The notes: generated by a model from the letters alone, not told the origin. A stretch of DNA of 41,237 bases from Pseudomonadota bacterium (GCA_021851345.1 JAJZEQ010000231.1:1-41237); one strand, 5' to 3'; shown: positions 16,674 through 26,164, counted from the first letter of the stretch. A program made the numbers and translations.

Positions 16674-18410
16674 ATGATCCACAATTACACGCTCCACAAG
16701 ATGGTGGTTTATTTCCCGCAGTTTATCGGGTTTGTCTACCGAAAATTCCCGCTTGCATGGCTTGTCCTGTCGCTGACCTTGATATCGGCATGTCTGGAAT
16801 ACGTAACCTTCAGCCTGATGATCCCATTATCCGGAAACGTTTCAGCATCCCCGGCGGTCGGGACATTTTGGTTACATGTGGCGAAAATATTGGGGATATC
16901 CGAATATGGCCTGGTCTGGATTTGGATGTTCCTGGTATTGCTACTCACGCGCAGTTCGCTGACATATATTCTGTCATGGCAGAGTGGGCTGTTGTCCAAG
17001 CAGGTTCATGCCTTTCTGAGTAATAAAGTATTCAAGCGAGTCATGGTCGATGAAAGGCTTGAAGCGATTTACCACAGGTCCATTGGTTATTATGTTGCAT
17101 TGGCAGGCGATGATACTTTCAGGGCGGGGACAATCATATTGAACTTCGGCCAGTTGATTACCTCAATCCTGTCAGCCATTGTTAGCTTGTTATTGGTGTT
17201 CATGTTTTCGCATAATATTTTTTACGCGGTCTTTGTGTTCATCATACTCAGCAGCATTTCCAGCGCAGTGCTGCTGAGACGCATTGTTGCATACAACGCC
17301 AGTTCGTCAACGCAATCGCGTGATCTGAATACCTATTTTATTGAGGCCATCAACGGGATCCGTTCATTAAGATCGATGGCCGTGGAAAACTATATCGTTG
17401 AAAGCTATCGCGGAATGATAGTTAACTATGTAAAAACATTGTTGAAAATAGACCTGGTCAACCAAGGCATGAAAACCGGACCCGCTTTGGCGTTGCTTGT
17501 CGTTGGGATCATATGGGTTTGGCCAGGAAGAAATTCACTGCTTCAAGAGCACCCCCTGCTTTACTTCATTGCAATAACCGCCTTGATAACCCGGGCATTG
17601 GGGGCGTTGGGCGCGGTGGTGGCAACCAGCTCTGTATTGATCTCGAATATTCGTGCCGCTCACGATATCAACGATCTGATTACAGATGAGACTAAAATTT
17701 CTTCAGTTGCATTCCAGTCCTTCGACAAACCGATCGAAACCATTTCATTCGCAGATGTGGCCTGCGGTTACGCCAAAAACACTCATGTGTTAACTAACGT
17801 GGCAGGCAGCTTCGTGGCAGGCCGGATATATGCAGTTGTTGGCAAATCGGGTTCCGGAAAATCAACGCTTGCGGACACAATTCTCGGGCTACTGCCTCCG
17901 CAGCAAGGGGTTATAGCCGTCAATGGTACCTCCTTGGCGCAAATCCAACCAGAAAGTCTGCGAAAGCGGGTCGTGCTGGTAGAGCAACAATCACGCATAT
18001 TTACCGGCACCATCCGCGATAACGTTTTGCTCGGGGCATCAGCCACTGACGAGCAAATCAACACGGCGATTGACGCTTCAGGTTTGGCAGATTTTGTAGC
18101 TGCGCTTCCTGATGGGCTAGGGACCAAAATGGAGTATCAGGGTTCCAATATATCCGGCGGGCAGCGCCAACGCATCGGCATCGCGCGGGCACTTATTCGC
18201 AAACCGGAGGTGCTTATCCTTGACGAAGCCACCAGCGCGCTGGATAAGAATACGCGAGATTTGGTGCTGCAAAATATCCGGAAAATGATGCACAACGGAA
18301 TTTTGATCCTGATCACTCATGACCAGGAAGCCATAGCCATGGCAGATGAGATCTGGCATATAAAGAATGGAAAATCTTCAATCGAGCTTAAGGCGGGGAA
18401 TGTTGGATAA
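16674..18410 (+). CDS. ABC transporter, fused permease and ATPase (lipid-linked glycan flippase type)
   Basis: A half-transporter of about 578 residues. The N-terminal 330 residues hold about six membrane segments, including LAWLVLSLTLISACLEYVTF and ALALLVVGIIWVWPG. The ATPase domain has Walker A GKSGSGKST at 390-398, signature ISGGQRQR at 493-500 and Walker B with Asp517-Glu518 in VLILDEATSALD. The layout fits the MsbA/PglK class that dimerises and moves lipid-linked glycans across the inner membrane. As the only membrane export protein in the locus, it probably flips the assembled glycan. The start is uncertain: GTG 16650, ATG 16674 or ATG 16701. Confidence 0.87.
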   Translation: MIHNYTLHKMVVYFPQFIGFVYRKFPLAWLVLSLTLISACLEYVTFSLMIPLSGNVSASPAVGTFWLHVAKILGISEYGLVWIWMFLVLLLTRSSLTYILSWQSGLLSKQVHAFLSNKVFKRVMVDERLEAIYHRSIGYYVALAGDDTFRAGTIILNFGQLITSILSAIVSLLLVFMFSHNIFYAVFVFIILSSISSAVLLRRIVAYNASSSTQSRDLNTYFIEAINGIRSLRSMAVENYIVESYRGMIVNYVKTLLKIDLVNQGMKTGPALALLVVGIIWVWPGRNSLLQEHPLLYFIAITALITRALGALGAVVATSSVLISNIRAAHDINDLITDETKISSVAFQSFDKPIETISFADVACGYAKNTHVLTNVAGSFVAGRIYAVVGKSGSGKSTLADTILGLLPPQQGVIAVNGTSLAQIQPESLRKRVVLVEQQSRIFTGTIRDNVLLGASATDEQINTAIDASGLADFVAALPDGLGTKMEYQGSNISGGQRQRIGIARALIRKPEVLILDEATSALDKNTRDLVLQNIRKMMHNGILILITHDQEAIAMADEIWHIKNGKSSIELKAGNVG

Positions 18411-18464
18411 GACACGGCCTTTCGGCCAGGGTACGGACGTGTACTGGACGAGTTGGGGTAATCA

Positions 18465-19226
18465 ATGATGCAGGCAAGAAATGGTGTTAGAAAGCTGCCA
18501 GGAAGTTTCCTGGAGTCTGTAAAGCGGGTGTTGCGACGGGTTTCGCATTGTTTGCGATACGACCCCTACATGCGTCCATCGTATTCGCAAGAAGGTGAAG
18601 ATATCATCCTGGATAAGTTGTTTGGCCAGCAGGCAAAGGGATTCTATATTGATGTCGGGGCACATCATCCGATGCGCTTTTCGAACACTTATTCCTTCTA
18701 CCGCAGGGGCTGGTGCGGAATAAATATTGATGCGATGCCCGCAAGCATGCTGGCATTCAGAAAATCCAGGCCTCGCGACATCAATCTTGAAATGGCCATC
18801 CTTAAGGAGAGGGGATCATTGAAGTATTATCAATTCAATGAACCCGCCCTGAATGGGTTTTCCGTAAATCTTTCAGAACAGAGAAATGGTCTGGGCAGCT
18901 TCAAGATTATCGGTGTTGTAGAGATGGAAGGAGTACCCCTCGGGGAGGTGTTGGAAAAGTATATGCCGGCGAATATCAAGCAGATCGATTTTATGTCTGT
19001 GGATGTTGAAGGGTTGGACCTGGAAGTGCTGCAATCCAATGATTGGGAACGCTTCCGGCCCAAGGTCATACTGGTTGAATTGCTAAGCAGTTCGCTGAGC
19101 AGCATTTCTTCAGACCCCGTCTATAAATTCCTGGCCGGGAATGGGTACTCGGTATTTGCCAAGGCGGTGCAGACAGTATTTTTTGCGAGTCACGAATTTA
19201 TGGCGGAACAGGGTTTGCGCCCCTGA
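18465..19226 (+). CDS. FkbM-family methyltransferase
   Basis: A 253-residue methyltransferase with YSQEGEDIILDKLF, the SAM loop GFYIDVGAHHPMRFSNTY, and the later motif IDFMSVDVEGLDLEVLQSND, which define FkbM-type O-methyltransferases. The acidic residue after IN(IDAMP) occupies the ribose-binding position. It is the second of three FkbM enzymes in the locus and not closely similar to the first. The TGA stop at 19224-19226 is followed, in the same frame, by a small open frame that runs to the next gene. Confidence 0.88.
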   Translation: MMQARNGVRKLPGSFLESVKRVLRRVSHCLRYDPYMRPSYSQEGEDIILDKLFGQQAKGFYIDVGAHHPMRFSNTYSFYRRGWCGINIDAMPASMLAFRKSRPRDINLEMAILKERGSLKYYQFNEPALNGFSVNLSEQRNGLGSFKIIGVVEMEGVPLGEVLEKYMPANIKQIDFMSVDVEGLDLEVLQSNDWERFRPKVILVELLSSSLSSISSDPVYKFLAGNGYSVFAKAVQTVFFASHEFMAEQGLRP

Positions 19227-19244
19227 GAGCATCCAATTGAAGAT

Positions 19245-19361
19245 ATGAAAATGCTACAAATGAAAGAGATGCCAGCCAAGCCTATCCCGTCCCGGTTGCC
19301 AAGGATGGATGACTGGGAATCTCACCCCGGCGGGAAGTTCAAGTTCGAGAATTTCCAATGA
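19245..19361 (+). CDS. Short open frame of unknown function (38 residues)
   Basis: Reads MKMLQMKEMPAKPIPSRLPR and then MDDWESHPGGKFKFENFQ, with a stop that overlaps the next glycosyltransferase start as ATGA. It is in the same frame as the preceding FkbM gene, separated from its stop by six sense codons. It may be a small translated leader coupled to the glycosyltransferase, a remnant of a longer gene, or a lost C-terminus of the FkbM protein. I do not recognise it. A weak GAAGA lies just upstream. The ATGA overlap is the main evidence that it is used. Confidence 0.3.
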   Translation: MKMLQMKEMPAKPIPSRLPRMDDWESHPGGKFKFENFQ

Positions 19362-20266
19362 CAAGTCTCGCACCGATAGCGCTCTTCGTATATAACCGCC
19401 CTGAACATTTGCGTGTGACGGTGGAGGCTTTGCAAAAAAATGCTTTGGCTCAAGATAGTGACCTGATTGTCTATTCTGATGCGTCCAAAACGGAATCCCA
19501 AGCGGAAGCGGTGCGTGAAGTGCGGAACCACATCAAAAAGATTTCCGGTTTTCGTTCAGTCACTGTTGTTGAGCGGGACAGAAACTTCGGATTGGCCAAT
19601 TCCATCATTGACGGCGTCACGGCGACAGTTAACAAGTATGGCCGCATCATTGTGCTGGAAGATGATTTGGTGACTTCTCAATATTTTCTGACTTATATGA
19701 ACGAGGCGCTGGAGAAGTTCGCTGACGATGATAGGGTGGTCAGCATCCATGGTTATGTGTACCCGGTTAACCAACCTTTACCGGAGGCATTTTTTTTGCC
19801 CGGGGCCGATTGCTGGGGTTGGGCGACCAGGCAACGCGGTTGGACATGCTTTAATGGCGATGGGCGATTCTTGCTGGACGAACTGGAGCGTCGCAACTTG
19901 ATTCGGGCTTTTGACTTCAATGGGGCTTACTCATTTTCCAAAATGCTGGAAGCCCAGATCAACGGCGCCAATGACTCATGGGCAGTGCGCTGGTATGCGT
20001 CTGCGTTCCTGGCTGGCAAGCTGACCTTATATCCCGGGCGCAGTCTGGTGCATAACATTGGCAACGATAACAGCGGCACCCACTGCGGGGAGTCCGCCAG
20101 CCTTGATGCCGAATTGAGTAAAACGCCGATCAGCCTCAACGCCATCAAGGTCGAACCTTCGCAGGAAGGCAGGCAAGCGTTCGAAAGATTTTTCAGGCAA
20201 AAGCAAACAGGATGGTTGCGAAGGTTGACGCGTAAAGCCGGCGCTATGTTAAAGGGTTGCAGATGA
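19358..20266 (+). CDS. Glycosyltransferase (GT-A fold, GT2/GnT-like)
   Basis: A 302-residue transferase. PIALFVYNRPEHLRVTVEAL at the N-terminus, ERDRNFGLANSIIDGV, and the metal-binding acidic run RIIVLEDDLVTSQYFL (LEDD in place of DxD) mark a GT-A fold. DCWGWATRQRGW and NDSWAVRWYASAFLAGKL in the second half resemble the acceptor side of a bacterial family with GnT-I-like or GT2 similarity. The donor sugar cannot be read from the sequence. Overlap with the short frame upstream and the close spacing to the methyltransferase downstream place it in the long glycan operon. Confidence 0.82.
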   Translation: MTSLAPIALFVYNRPEHLRVTVEALQKNALAQDSDLIVYSDASKTESQAEAVREVRNHIKKISGFRSVTVVERDRNFGLANSIIDGVTATVNKYGRIIVLEDDLVTSQYFLTYMNEALEKFADDDRVVSIHGYVYPVNQPLPEAFFLPGADCWGWATRQRGWTCFNGDGRFLLDELERRNLIRAFDFNGAYSFSKMLEAQINGANDSWAVRWYASAFLAGKLTLYPGRSLVHNIGNDNSGTHCGESASLDAELSKTPISLNAIKVEPSQEGRQAFERFFRQKQTGWLRRLTRKAGAMLKGCR

Positions 20267-21099
20267 ATGCATTAAGAGCGCTGGCGCGTGATTGGCTCCC
20301 ACCTGCCGTTGTTCGCTTGATTCGTCGGGGGCAAGGTCCGCAGCAAGATGGTGGGCTTCGTTTCGAGGGCGATTTTGCCACGTGGGAAGAAGCCAACGCC
20401 CAATGCACCGGTTACGATGCAGAAGACATTCTCGCCAAGGTTCTGGCCGCGACCCTCAAGGTCAAGCGTGGAGAGGCTGCATTCGAGCGGGATTCTGTGC
20501 TCTTTGCTGAAATTGAGTATTCATGGCCGGTGCTTGCGGGGCTGATGTGGGCTGTTGCGCGAAATGGCGGAAAGTTGAATGTACTGGATTTCGGCGGGGC
20601 ATTGGGGAGCAGTTATTTCCAGAACCGCAAGTTCTTGCAGACTCTGCCGGAGGTTCGCTGGAACGTGGTGGAGCAGGCGCACTATATCGATGCGGGGCGG
20701 ACGCATATTCAGGATGAGCAGTTGCGGTTTTATCAATCAATTGAAGAATGTCTAAGCGAGAATCAGCCAAACATAATTTTGCTATCAAGTGTTTTGCAAT
20801 ATCTGGAGTCGCCGATTGAACTTATGCAAAAATTGAAGATGGTTGGGGCAACTTGCATGATTGTCGATCGCACGCCGTTTTCAGTAAACATGAAGGATAA
20901 ATTGGTTCTTCAAAAGGTTCCTGTTGCCATTTATGCTGCCAGTTACCCGATGTGGATTTTTTCGCTATCCAAGTTTAAGCAACACCTGGAGGAGAATTGG
21001 CGTTTGGTTGCTTCTAACTTAAGTCCTGAAGGGCATGTTCAGACTACAAACGGCTTAGGGTTTTCATTTCAGGGCATGTTGCTGGAGTCGCGCAGATGA
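20263..21099 (+). CDS. Putative methyltransferase (TIGR04325 type)
   Basis: A 278-residue protein of the putative methyltransferase family common in surface glycan loci. Visible marks are FEGDFATWEEANAQCTGYDA, the SAM-like loop NVLDFGGALGSSYFQN, WNVVEQAHYIDAG, and NIILLSSVLQYLESPIEL. Start ATG 20263 is preceded by AAGGG at a good distance and overlaps the end of the glycosyltransferase gene by four bases. The activity of the family is predicted, not firmly known to me. The end overlaps the next methyltransferase by four bases. Confidence 0.82.
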   Translation: MNALRALARDWLPPAVVRLIRRGQGPQQDGGLRFEGDFATWEEANAQCTGYDAEDILAKVLAATLKVKRGEAAFERDSVLFAEIEYSWPVLAGLMWAVARNGGKLNVLDFGGALGSSYFQNRKFLQTLPEVRWNVVEQAHYIDAGRTHIQDEQLRFYQSIEECLSENQPNIILLSSVLQYLESPIELMQKLKMVGATCMIVDRTPFSVNMKDKLVLQKVPVAIYAASYPMWIFSLSKFKQHLEENWRLVASNLSPEGHVQTTNGLGFSFQGMLLESRR

Positions 21100-21845
21100 T
21101 CAAGCTTCTCAAGGCGATCTATCGCCGCCTATTTTTCTTCTATCACCGCCAGGCATTCTTTCCGGGGTGGCTGGGCATCATGGTTAACCCCTTCTATTTT
21201 GCGCGGAAGGGGCTGGCAAAGCATGTTTCAGAATTGGCTGGCCATATCAACGGCAAGACCCTGGATGTGGGTTGCGGAAGCAAGCCTTATGCGCATCTTT
21301 ATCATTCGGATGAATATGTCGGATTGGAGATTGACAGTCCGCAAAGCCGTGCCAGTAAAAAGGCAGATTACTTCTATGATGGCAACCTGTTCCCTTTTGC
21401 TGACGAAACATTTGATTCCGTGGTCGCGAATGAAGTATTCGAGCATGTGTTTAATCCTGACCAGTTTCTGAATGAGGTATTTCGCGTGCTCGGGCCAGGC
21501 GGCAATGTACTGCTGACGATGCCCTTTGTCTGGGATGAGCATGAACAGCCGTACGATTTTGCGCGATATTCATCATTCGGGATCAGGGCGCTGCTGGAAA
21601 AACACGGCTTTGAAATTATTGAACAACGCAAGTCCATGGACGATATACGTGTAATTTTCCAATTATTGATCACTTATATTTATAAAAAAACAGTAACCAG
21701 GAGTGCGCGGATTAATTTTCTCATTACGCTGTTGCTGATGGCACCATTCAACCTGCTGGGCGAATTACTGTTCTTAATTACACCGCGCAATCCTGATCTC
21801 TATCTGGACAACATCGTGCTGGCAAAGAAAGTTGATCGCACATGA
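21096..21845 (+). CDS. Class I SAM-dependent methyltransferase
   Basis: A 249-residue enzyme with a classic methyltransferase fold: motif I KTLDVGCGSKPYAHLY, then YVGLEIDSPQ, the acidic FPFADETFDSVVANEVFEHV and VLGPGGNVLLTMPF. A hydrophobic stretch near the C-terminus (INFLITLLLMAPFNLLGELL) may attach it to the membrane, where lipid-linked glycans are built. It is coupled by ATGA overlaps to genes on both sides. The acceptor is unknown, possibly a sugar or carrier-linked glycan. Confidence 0.87.
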   Translation: MIKLLKAIYRRLFFFYHRQAFFPGWLGIMVNPFYFARKGLAKHVSELAGHINGKTLDVGCGSKPYAHLYHSDEYVGLEIDSPQSRASKKADYFYDGNLFPFADETFDSVVANEVFEHVFNPDQFLNEVFRVLGPGGNVLLTMPFVWDEHEQPYDFARYSSFGIRALLEKHGFEIIEQRKSMDDIRVIFQLLITYIYKKTVTRSARINFLITLLLMAPFNLLGELLFLITPRNPDLYLDNIVLAKKVDRT

Positions 21846-22837
21846 GTTCTTATGCCAACGCAAAAATATTAATCACGGGCGGTCTGGGCTTTATCGGTTC
21901 CAATCTTGCCCGTGCGCTGGTAGCTCAGGGGGCGGATGTCACGCTGGTCGACAGCCTCATTCCGCAATACGGCGGGAATCCATACAATATCGAGGACATT
22001 CGTGACAAGGTTACCGTGAATGTGTGCGACGTGCGCGATCCGTTTGCGATGGCCTATTTGCTCAAGGATAAAGACTTCCTGTTCAACCTGGCTGGACAGA
22101 CCAGCCACTTGGATTCGATGGCTGACCCGCAAACAGACCTTGAGATCAACGCAGCTGCGCAGCTTAGTATCCTTGAAGCTTGCCGCAAGACCAATCCCGG
22201 GATCAAGATCGTTTTCGCCAGCACCCGCCAGCTTTACGGCAAGCCGGATTACCTGCCGGTCGACGAGAAGCATCCGATCCGCCCGGTGGATGTCAACGGT
22301 ATCAACAAGCTTGCAGGCGAGTGGTATCACCTGCTCTACAACAATGTGTATGGCATTCGGGCCTGTGCGCTACGCCTGACGAATACCTATGGTCCGGGCA
22401 TGCGCGTGAAGGATGCAAGGCAGACCTTTCTGGGCATCTGGCTGCGACTGTTGATCGAAGGCAAGCCGATCAAGGTCTTTGGCGATGGACTGCAATTGCG
22501 CGACTTCAACTACGTTGATGATTGCATACAGGCTATGCTGCTTGCGGGCGCAAGCGATGTTGCCAATGGCAAGGTATACAACCTGGGAAGCAGCGAAGTG
22601 ATAGGCTTGAAGACTTTGGCTGAGATGATGATCAATCTGGGATTGGGCGGGGCATTTGAACTGATTCCTTTCCCACCGGAGCGCAAGGCGATAGACATCG
22701 GAGACTACTACAGCGATTTCTCCCTGATCACGCAAGAGTTGGGTTGGCAACCGAAAGTCGGTTTGCGTGAGGGCTTGGGGCGGACGCTGATTTATTATCA
22801 GGAGCACCTCGACCATTATCTGGATAAAGAAATATGA
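21842..22837 (+). CDS. NAD-dependent epimerase/dehydratase (extended SDR) lacking the usual catalytic Tyr
   Basis: A 331-residue extended SDR with an intact dinucleotide loop ITGGLGFIGSNLARAL. It then has LFNLAGQTSHLDSM, VFASTRQLYGKPDYLPVDE, and the sugar-nucleotide region RLTNTYGPGMRVKDARQTF. At the usual Tyr-x3-Lys site it reads VNGINKLAGEWY, so Asn152 stands where Tyr is expected and Lys156 is kept. The rest looks functional. With the aminotransferase just downstream (ATGA overlap) it may make an amino sugar, or it may be an isomerase using another base. Substrate unknown. Confidence 0.83.
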   Translation: MSSYANAKILITGGLGFIGSNLARALVAQGADVTLVDSLIPQYGGNPYNIEDIRDKVTVNVCDVRDPFAMAYLLKDKDFLFNLAGQTSHLDSMADPQTDLEINAAAQLSILEACRKTNPGIKIVFASTRQLYGKPDYLPVDEKHPIRPVDVNGINKLAGEWYHLLYNNVYGIRACALRLTNTYGPGMRVKDARQTFLGIWLRLLIEGKPIKVFGDGLQLRDFNYVDDCIQAMLLAGASDVANGKVYNLGSSEVIGLKTLAEMMINLGLGGAFELIPFPPERKAIDIGDYYSDFSLITQELGWQPKVGLREGLGRTLIYYQEHLDHYLDKEI

Positions 22838-23937
22838 TTTTGATGAACGACTTCAAGGCTGAGCCGCCTGAATTGCGCGAGGCAATGCAGGGCGCGGTGC
22901 GGCGCGTGCTGGAGTCCGGCTGGTATGTGCTGGGCAACGAAGTGGCGGCCTTCGAAAAGCAGTGGGCTTCCGCCTGCGGTGTGGCTCATGCCGTCGGTGT
23001 CGGGAACGGCATGGATGCCATCGAGATCGCCTTGCGCGCGCTGGATATTGGCTCCGGCGATGAAGTCATAACCACGCCGATGACTGCGTTTGCCACCGTG
23101 CTTGCAATTATTCGTGCGGGCGCAACACCGGTGCTGGCAGACATAGACCCGCAAACAGCGTTGCTGTCGGTTGAAAGTGCAGAGCGCTGCATCACACCCA
23201 GGACCAGGGCCGTGGTGCTGGTGCATCTCTATGGCCAGGTGAGAAACATGGACGCATGGACTGCCTGGTGCGGCAAGCGCGGCATCACCCTGGTGGAAGA
23301 TTGTGCGCAGGCGCATTTGGCAACCTGGCACGGCAAGGTCGCGGGCAGCTTCGGAGCTGCGGGGGCCTACAGTTTTTATCCTACCAAGAACCTTGGCGCA
23401 CCGGGCGATGCCGGCATGTTGGTCAGCGATGCCGGGGCGCTTGCGCAACGCGCCGGTCGGCTGCGCAACTACGGGCAAAGTGTCCGCTACCAGCATCCCG
23501 AACTTGGCATGAACAGCCGCCTGGACGAGATTCAGGCGGCCATGCTATCCGAGCGGTTGAAGTGGTTGCCTGAATTTACGAAACGCCGCCGCGAGATTGC
23601 CGATGCATACCATGCCAGGATTAAGAATCCACTTGTCCGGCAACTTGCGCCTCCAGAACAGCCATCGGCACATGTTTATCATCTATACGTGATTGCCTGT
23701 GAACAGCGCGATCAGTTGCAGGCCCATTTGCAACAGCACCAGGTGCAATCGCTGATCCACTATCCTGTTCCTATCCATAAGCAAGAGCCTTGTTCGGATA
23801 TCGCACGCGATCCTCATGGATTAAGTAATAGCGAACGCCATGCAGCGATATGCCTTTCGCTGCCCTGCCACCCACAGATGTCGGATAATGATATTGCGTT
23901 GGTCATTGCTGCCGTGAATTCATTCCAGGGGGATTGA
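22834..23937 (+). CDS. DegT/DnrJ/EryC1/StrS-family sugar aminotransferase
   Basis: A 367-residue PLP enzyme that transaminates keto-sugar nucleotides. The family marks are SGWYVLGNEVAAFEKQWA, GVGNGMDAIEIALRAL, LVEDCAQAHLA, the PLP lysine Lys185 in YSFYPTKNLGAPGDAG, and RLRNYGQ followed by NSRLDEIQAAML. The GNGMDAIEIAL form is typical of enzymes acting at C3 of dTDP-sugars (FdtB-like), which suggests a 3-amino-3,6-dideoxyhexose, but that is inference. dTDP-glucose would be available from RmlA. It is coupled to the SDR upstream and the glycosyltransferase downstream. Confidence 0.88.
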   Translation: MILMNDFKAEPPELREAMQGAVRRVLESGWYVLGNEVAAFEKQWASACGVAHAVGVGNGMDAIEIALRALDIGSGDEVITTPMTAFATVLAIIRAGATPVLADIDPQTALLSVESAERCITPRTRAVVLVHLYGQVRNMDAWTAWCGKRGITLVEDCAQAHLATWHGKVAGSFGAAGAYSFYPTKNLGAPGDAGMLVSDAGALAQRAGRLRNYGQSVRYQHPELGMNSRLDEIQAAMLSERLKWLPEFTKRRREIADAYHARIKNPLVRQLAPPEQPSAHVYHLYVIACEQRDQLQAHLQQHQVQSLIHYPVPIHKQEPCSDIARDPHGLSNSERHAAICLSLPCHPQMSDNDIALVIAAVNSFQGD

Positions 23938-24908
23938 TGGAGCATTACGTCACGTTGTTTGACAGCCTATTCCTGCCTCAAGGGCTCGCGCTGCATGTGT
24001 CCATGGAGCGTCACGCCGGAAATTATACTTTGTGGATATTGTGTGTCGATGATGAGGCACACGAAGTGCTAACCAGACTCGATTTGCCCAATGTACGACT
24101 CCTGCAATTAAGCAAGCTGGAAACCCCTGAGTTGCGGGCAGTCAAACCGGATCGCAGCAAGGGCGAGTATTGCTGGACACTGACACCGTTTACGCCGCGA
24201 TTTGTTTTCGAGGCGGATGCCGGAGTACCTCGCGTGACTTACCTCGACGCCGATATGTGGTTCAGAAAAAATCCAAAGCCGATCTTTCGCGAGTTTGATG
24301 CTTCCGGAAAGGAGGTGCTTATAACTGATCACGCCTATGCGCCGGAATATGATGAGTCGGTTAATTACGGCCAATACTGTGTTCAATTCATGACGTTTAC
24401 CCGCAATGGAGAGCCAGTGCGGAAGTGGTGGGAAGAACGCTGCATTGAGTGGTGCTTTGCGCGCAGTGAAGATGGGAAGTTCGCCGACCAGAAATATCTG
24501 GATGATTGGCCGGAGAGATTTGCAGAAACTGTTCACGTATTGCAAAACAAGGAATTGCTGCTTGCGCCATGGAATGCCACGCGGTTTCCATTGGGCAATG
24601 CGGTCGCATACCATTTTCACGCTATCAGGATTCTCGACAAGAACAGGGTGCTTTTGCAGGGAATTTATCGTTTGCCGCACACAGTGACCAAAGATATCTA
24701 CAAACCATACTATGCAGATATTATTCTTTCAATCTCCCGATTGGCGATAATCGGCTTCGAGATTCGAGCACAGGCGAAGGAACCGAAATTCCTCGACTGG
24801 GCCATGGAATTAAAAACTAACGTGATTGGAACAGTAAAATTGGCAATAAAGAAGGTTCTGCGACCGCAATGGAGTGTTAGCGGAAGAACCATAGTGAAGA
24901 TTAAATAA
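23937..24908 (+). CDS. Glycosyltransferase (GT8-like)
   Basis: A 323-residue transferase. HYVTLFDSLFLPQGLALHVS at the N-terminus, the DxD metal site in RVTYLDADMWFRKNP, and the later DQKYLDDWPERF segment are typical of GT8-like galactosyl or glucosyl transferases. NAVAYHFHAIRI holds a conserved His near the end of the core. The ATG at 23937 has AGGGGG seven bases upstream and overlaps the previous stop by one base; a TTG at 23934 would add one residue. Donor and acceptor are unknown. Confidence 0.85.
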   Translation: MEHYVTLFDSLFLPQGLALHVSMERHAGNYTLWILCVDDEAHEVLTRLDLPNVRLLQLSKLETPELRAVKPDRSKGEYCWTLTPFTPRFVFEADAGVPRVTYLDADMWFRKNPKPIFREFDASGKEVLITDHAYAPEYDESVNYGQYCVQFMTFTRNGEPVRKWWEERCIEWCFARSEDGKFADQKYLDDWPERFAETVHVLQNKELLLAPWNATRFPLGNAVAYHFHAIRILDKNRVLLQGIYRLPHTVTKDIYKPYYADIILSISRLAIIGFEIRAQAKEPKFLDWAMELKTNVIGTVKLAIKKVLRPQWSVSGRTIVKIK

Positions 24909-25019
24909 GGCGCGTGATGCCAAGGTTGAAAGCATCAAGGGGCTTTTCATTTAATATCGCAGCCTGCGCTGGTACGGTTGTTTGCAGGCTTGCTTGAGAA
25001 TGTTTACCGATTGGATGTA

Positions 25020-26141
25020 ATGAAATTATTGATTATTCAGCCTTGGTTTTGTGCCATCGGTCATCCGGCACAGTCGCTGATCAATTTGGCTTCCGCGATC
25101 GGTCGGGATGAGCGCGTGGAATATTTAGTGTCCAGTAACGGCGAAGTCGGACATTTCAACGATTCAGTTGAGCGATTAAGGACGTGGGGCGAAGTTGAGA
25201 GTTATGAAGTCACGACAGCGGTCGATGATTCGAACACGGTCAGGGCATTGTTGGCGCTATCGCGAATGAGGTTAAAGGGCCGACAATATCAGCGTATCTT
25301 CTTTTTTGACGAATCGCTCTTTGTGCTTGCTTTACTTTGGCCGTTGTTTTCACTGTGGCTCTCGGTCGAAAGAATTAGCGTGTTGCACCTTTTCGGGCCA
25401 AATCCGGTAATTATGGAAAGGAGAAATCCTTGGCAACGTTTTGTTATCGGGCGGTTTTTGAAGCGACCTGAGGTAAGGTTCTATTTGCGAACCGAGGAGT
25501 TGGCTGCGGCGTGGCGTGCCGCATTTAAAAAAGTTGATAGCGGGAAAATAACGAATTTGCCGTCACTTGAGATTCCCGATGATGTGCCACAGCAATATCC
25601 AAAGAAATTTTCAGATACGTTGGCATTTGGCATCATTGGGCAAATAAGGATGGGCAAGGGGATCGAGTGGCTGGTGCCCGCATTTCAGAAAGATGCCTCT
25701 ATTGGCAAGCTGACAGTTGCCGGTGAATTCAACATGCCCCAAACGCGTGGACAATTGTCAGTTCTCAATGGGTTTGACGGCTTCATTAATTGTTTCATGT
25801 CTGAACAAGACATGCTGGAACGGGCAGCCGGACAGGATTATTTGTTGATGCTGTACGACGTTTGGGACAAGCGGATGGAGAGCGCAGTGCTGTACCTCGC
25901 GGCACGGGCCAACCGTCCGGTCGTTGTATATGGAGATGGTTGGTGCGGCAGAATGGTCACGGAATTCGGATGCGGAGTGGTGGCGCCCGTTGATCATGAA
26001 GAAACTGTAGCTTTGCTGGGACGGGTTCCGCGTCCGGGGAGTGCCGAGTATGACAAGCTGCTCAAAGGGATGGATGCATTTCGACAGGCGCATTCCGTCA
26101 AATCGCTGCGTGGCAGGGTCATTCAGGAATTACTTGGTTAA
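25020..26141 (+). CDS. Putative GT-B glycosyltransferase
   Basis: A 373-residue protein. It opens KLLIIQPWFCAIGHPAQSLI, typical of GT4-like GT-B enzymes. It carries FGIIGQIRMGKGIEWLVPAF at the start of the second domain, and AVLYLAARANRPVVVYGDGW followed by GCGVVAPVDHEETV near the donor site. It is more diverged than the GT4 at 31389. The start is ATG 25020, before which a 111-base gap holds no gene. A weak inverted repeat AGCCTGC...GCAGGCT at about 24961-24990 lacks a T run. Confidence 0.7.
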   Translation: MKLLIIQPWFCAIGHPAQSLINLASAIGRDERVEYLVSSNGEVGHFNDSVERLRTWGEVESYEVTTAVDDSNTVRALLALSRMRLKGRQYQRIFFFDESLFVLALLWPLFSLWLSVERISVLHLFGPNPVIMERRNPWQRFVIGRFLKRPEVRFYLRTEELAAAWRAAFKKVDSGKITNLPSLEIPDDVPQQYPKKFSDTLAFGIIGQIRMGKGIEWLVPAFQKDASIGKLTVAGEFNMPQTRGQLSVLNGFDGFINCFMSEQDMLERAAGQDYLLMLYDVWDKRMESAVLYLAARANRPVVVYGDGWCGRMVTEFGCGVVAPVDHEETVALLGRVPRPGSAEYDKLLKGMDAFRQAHSVKSLRGRVIQELLG

Positions 26142-26164
26142 ACCTGTCAGGGAAGGTGATGTGT

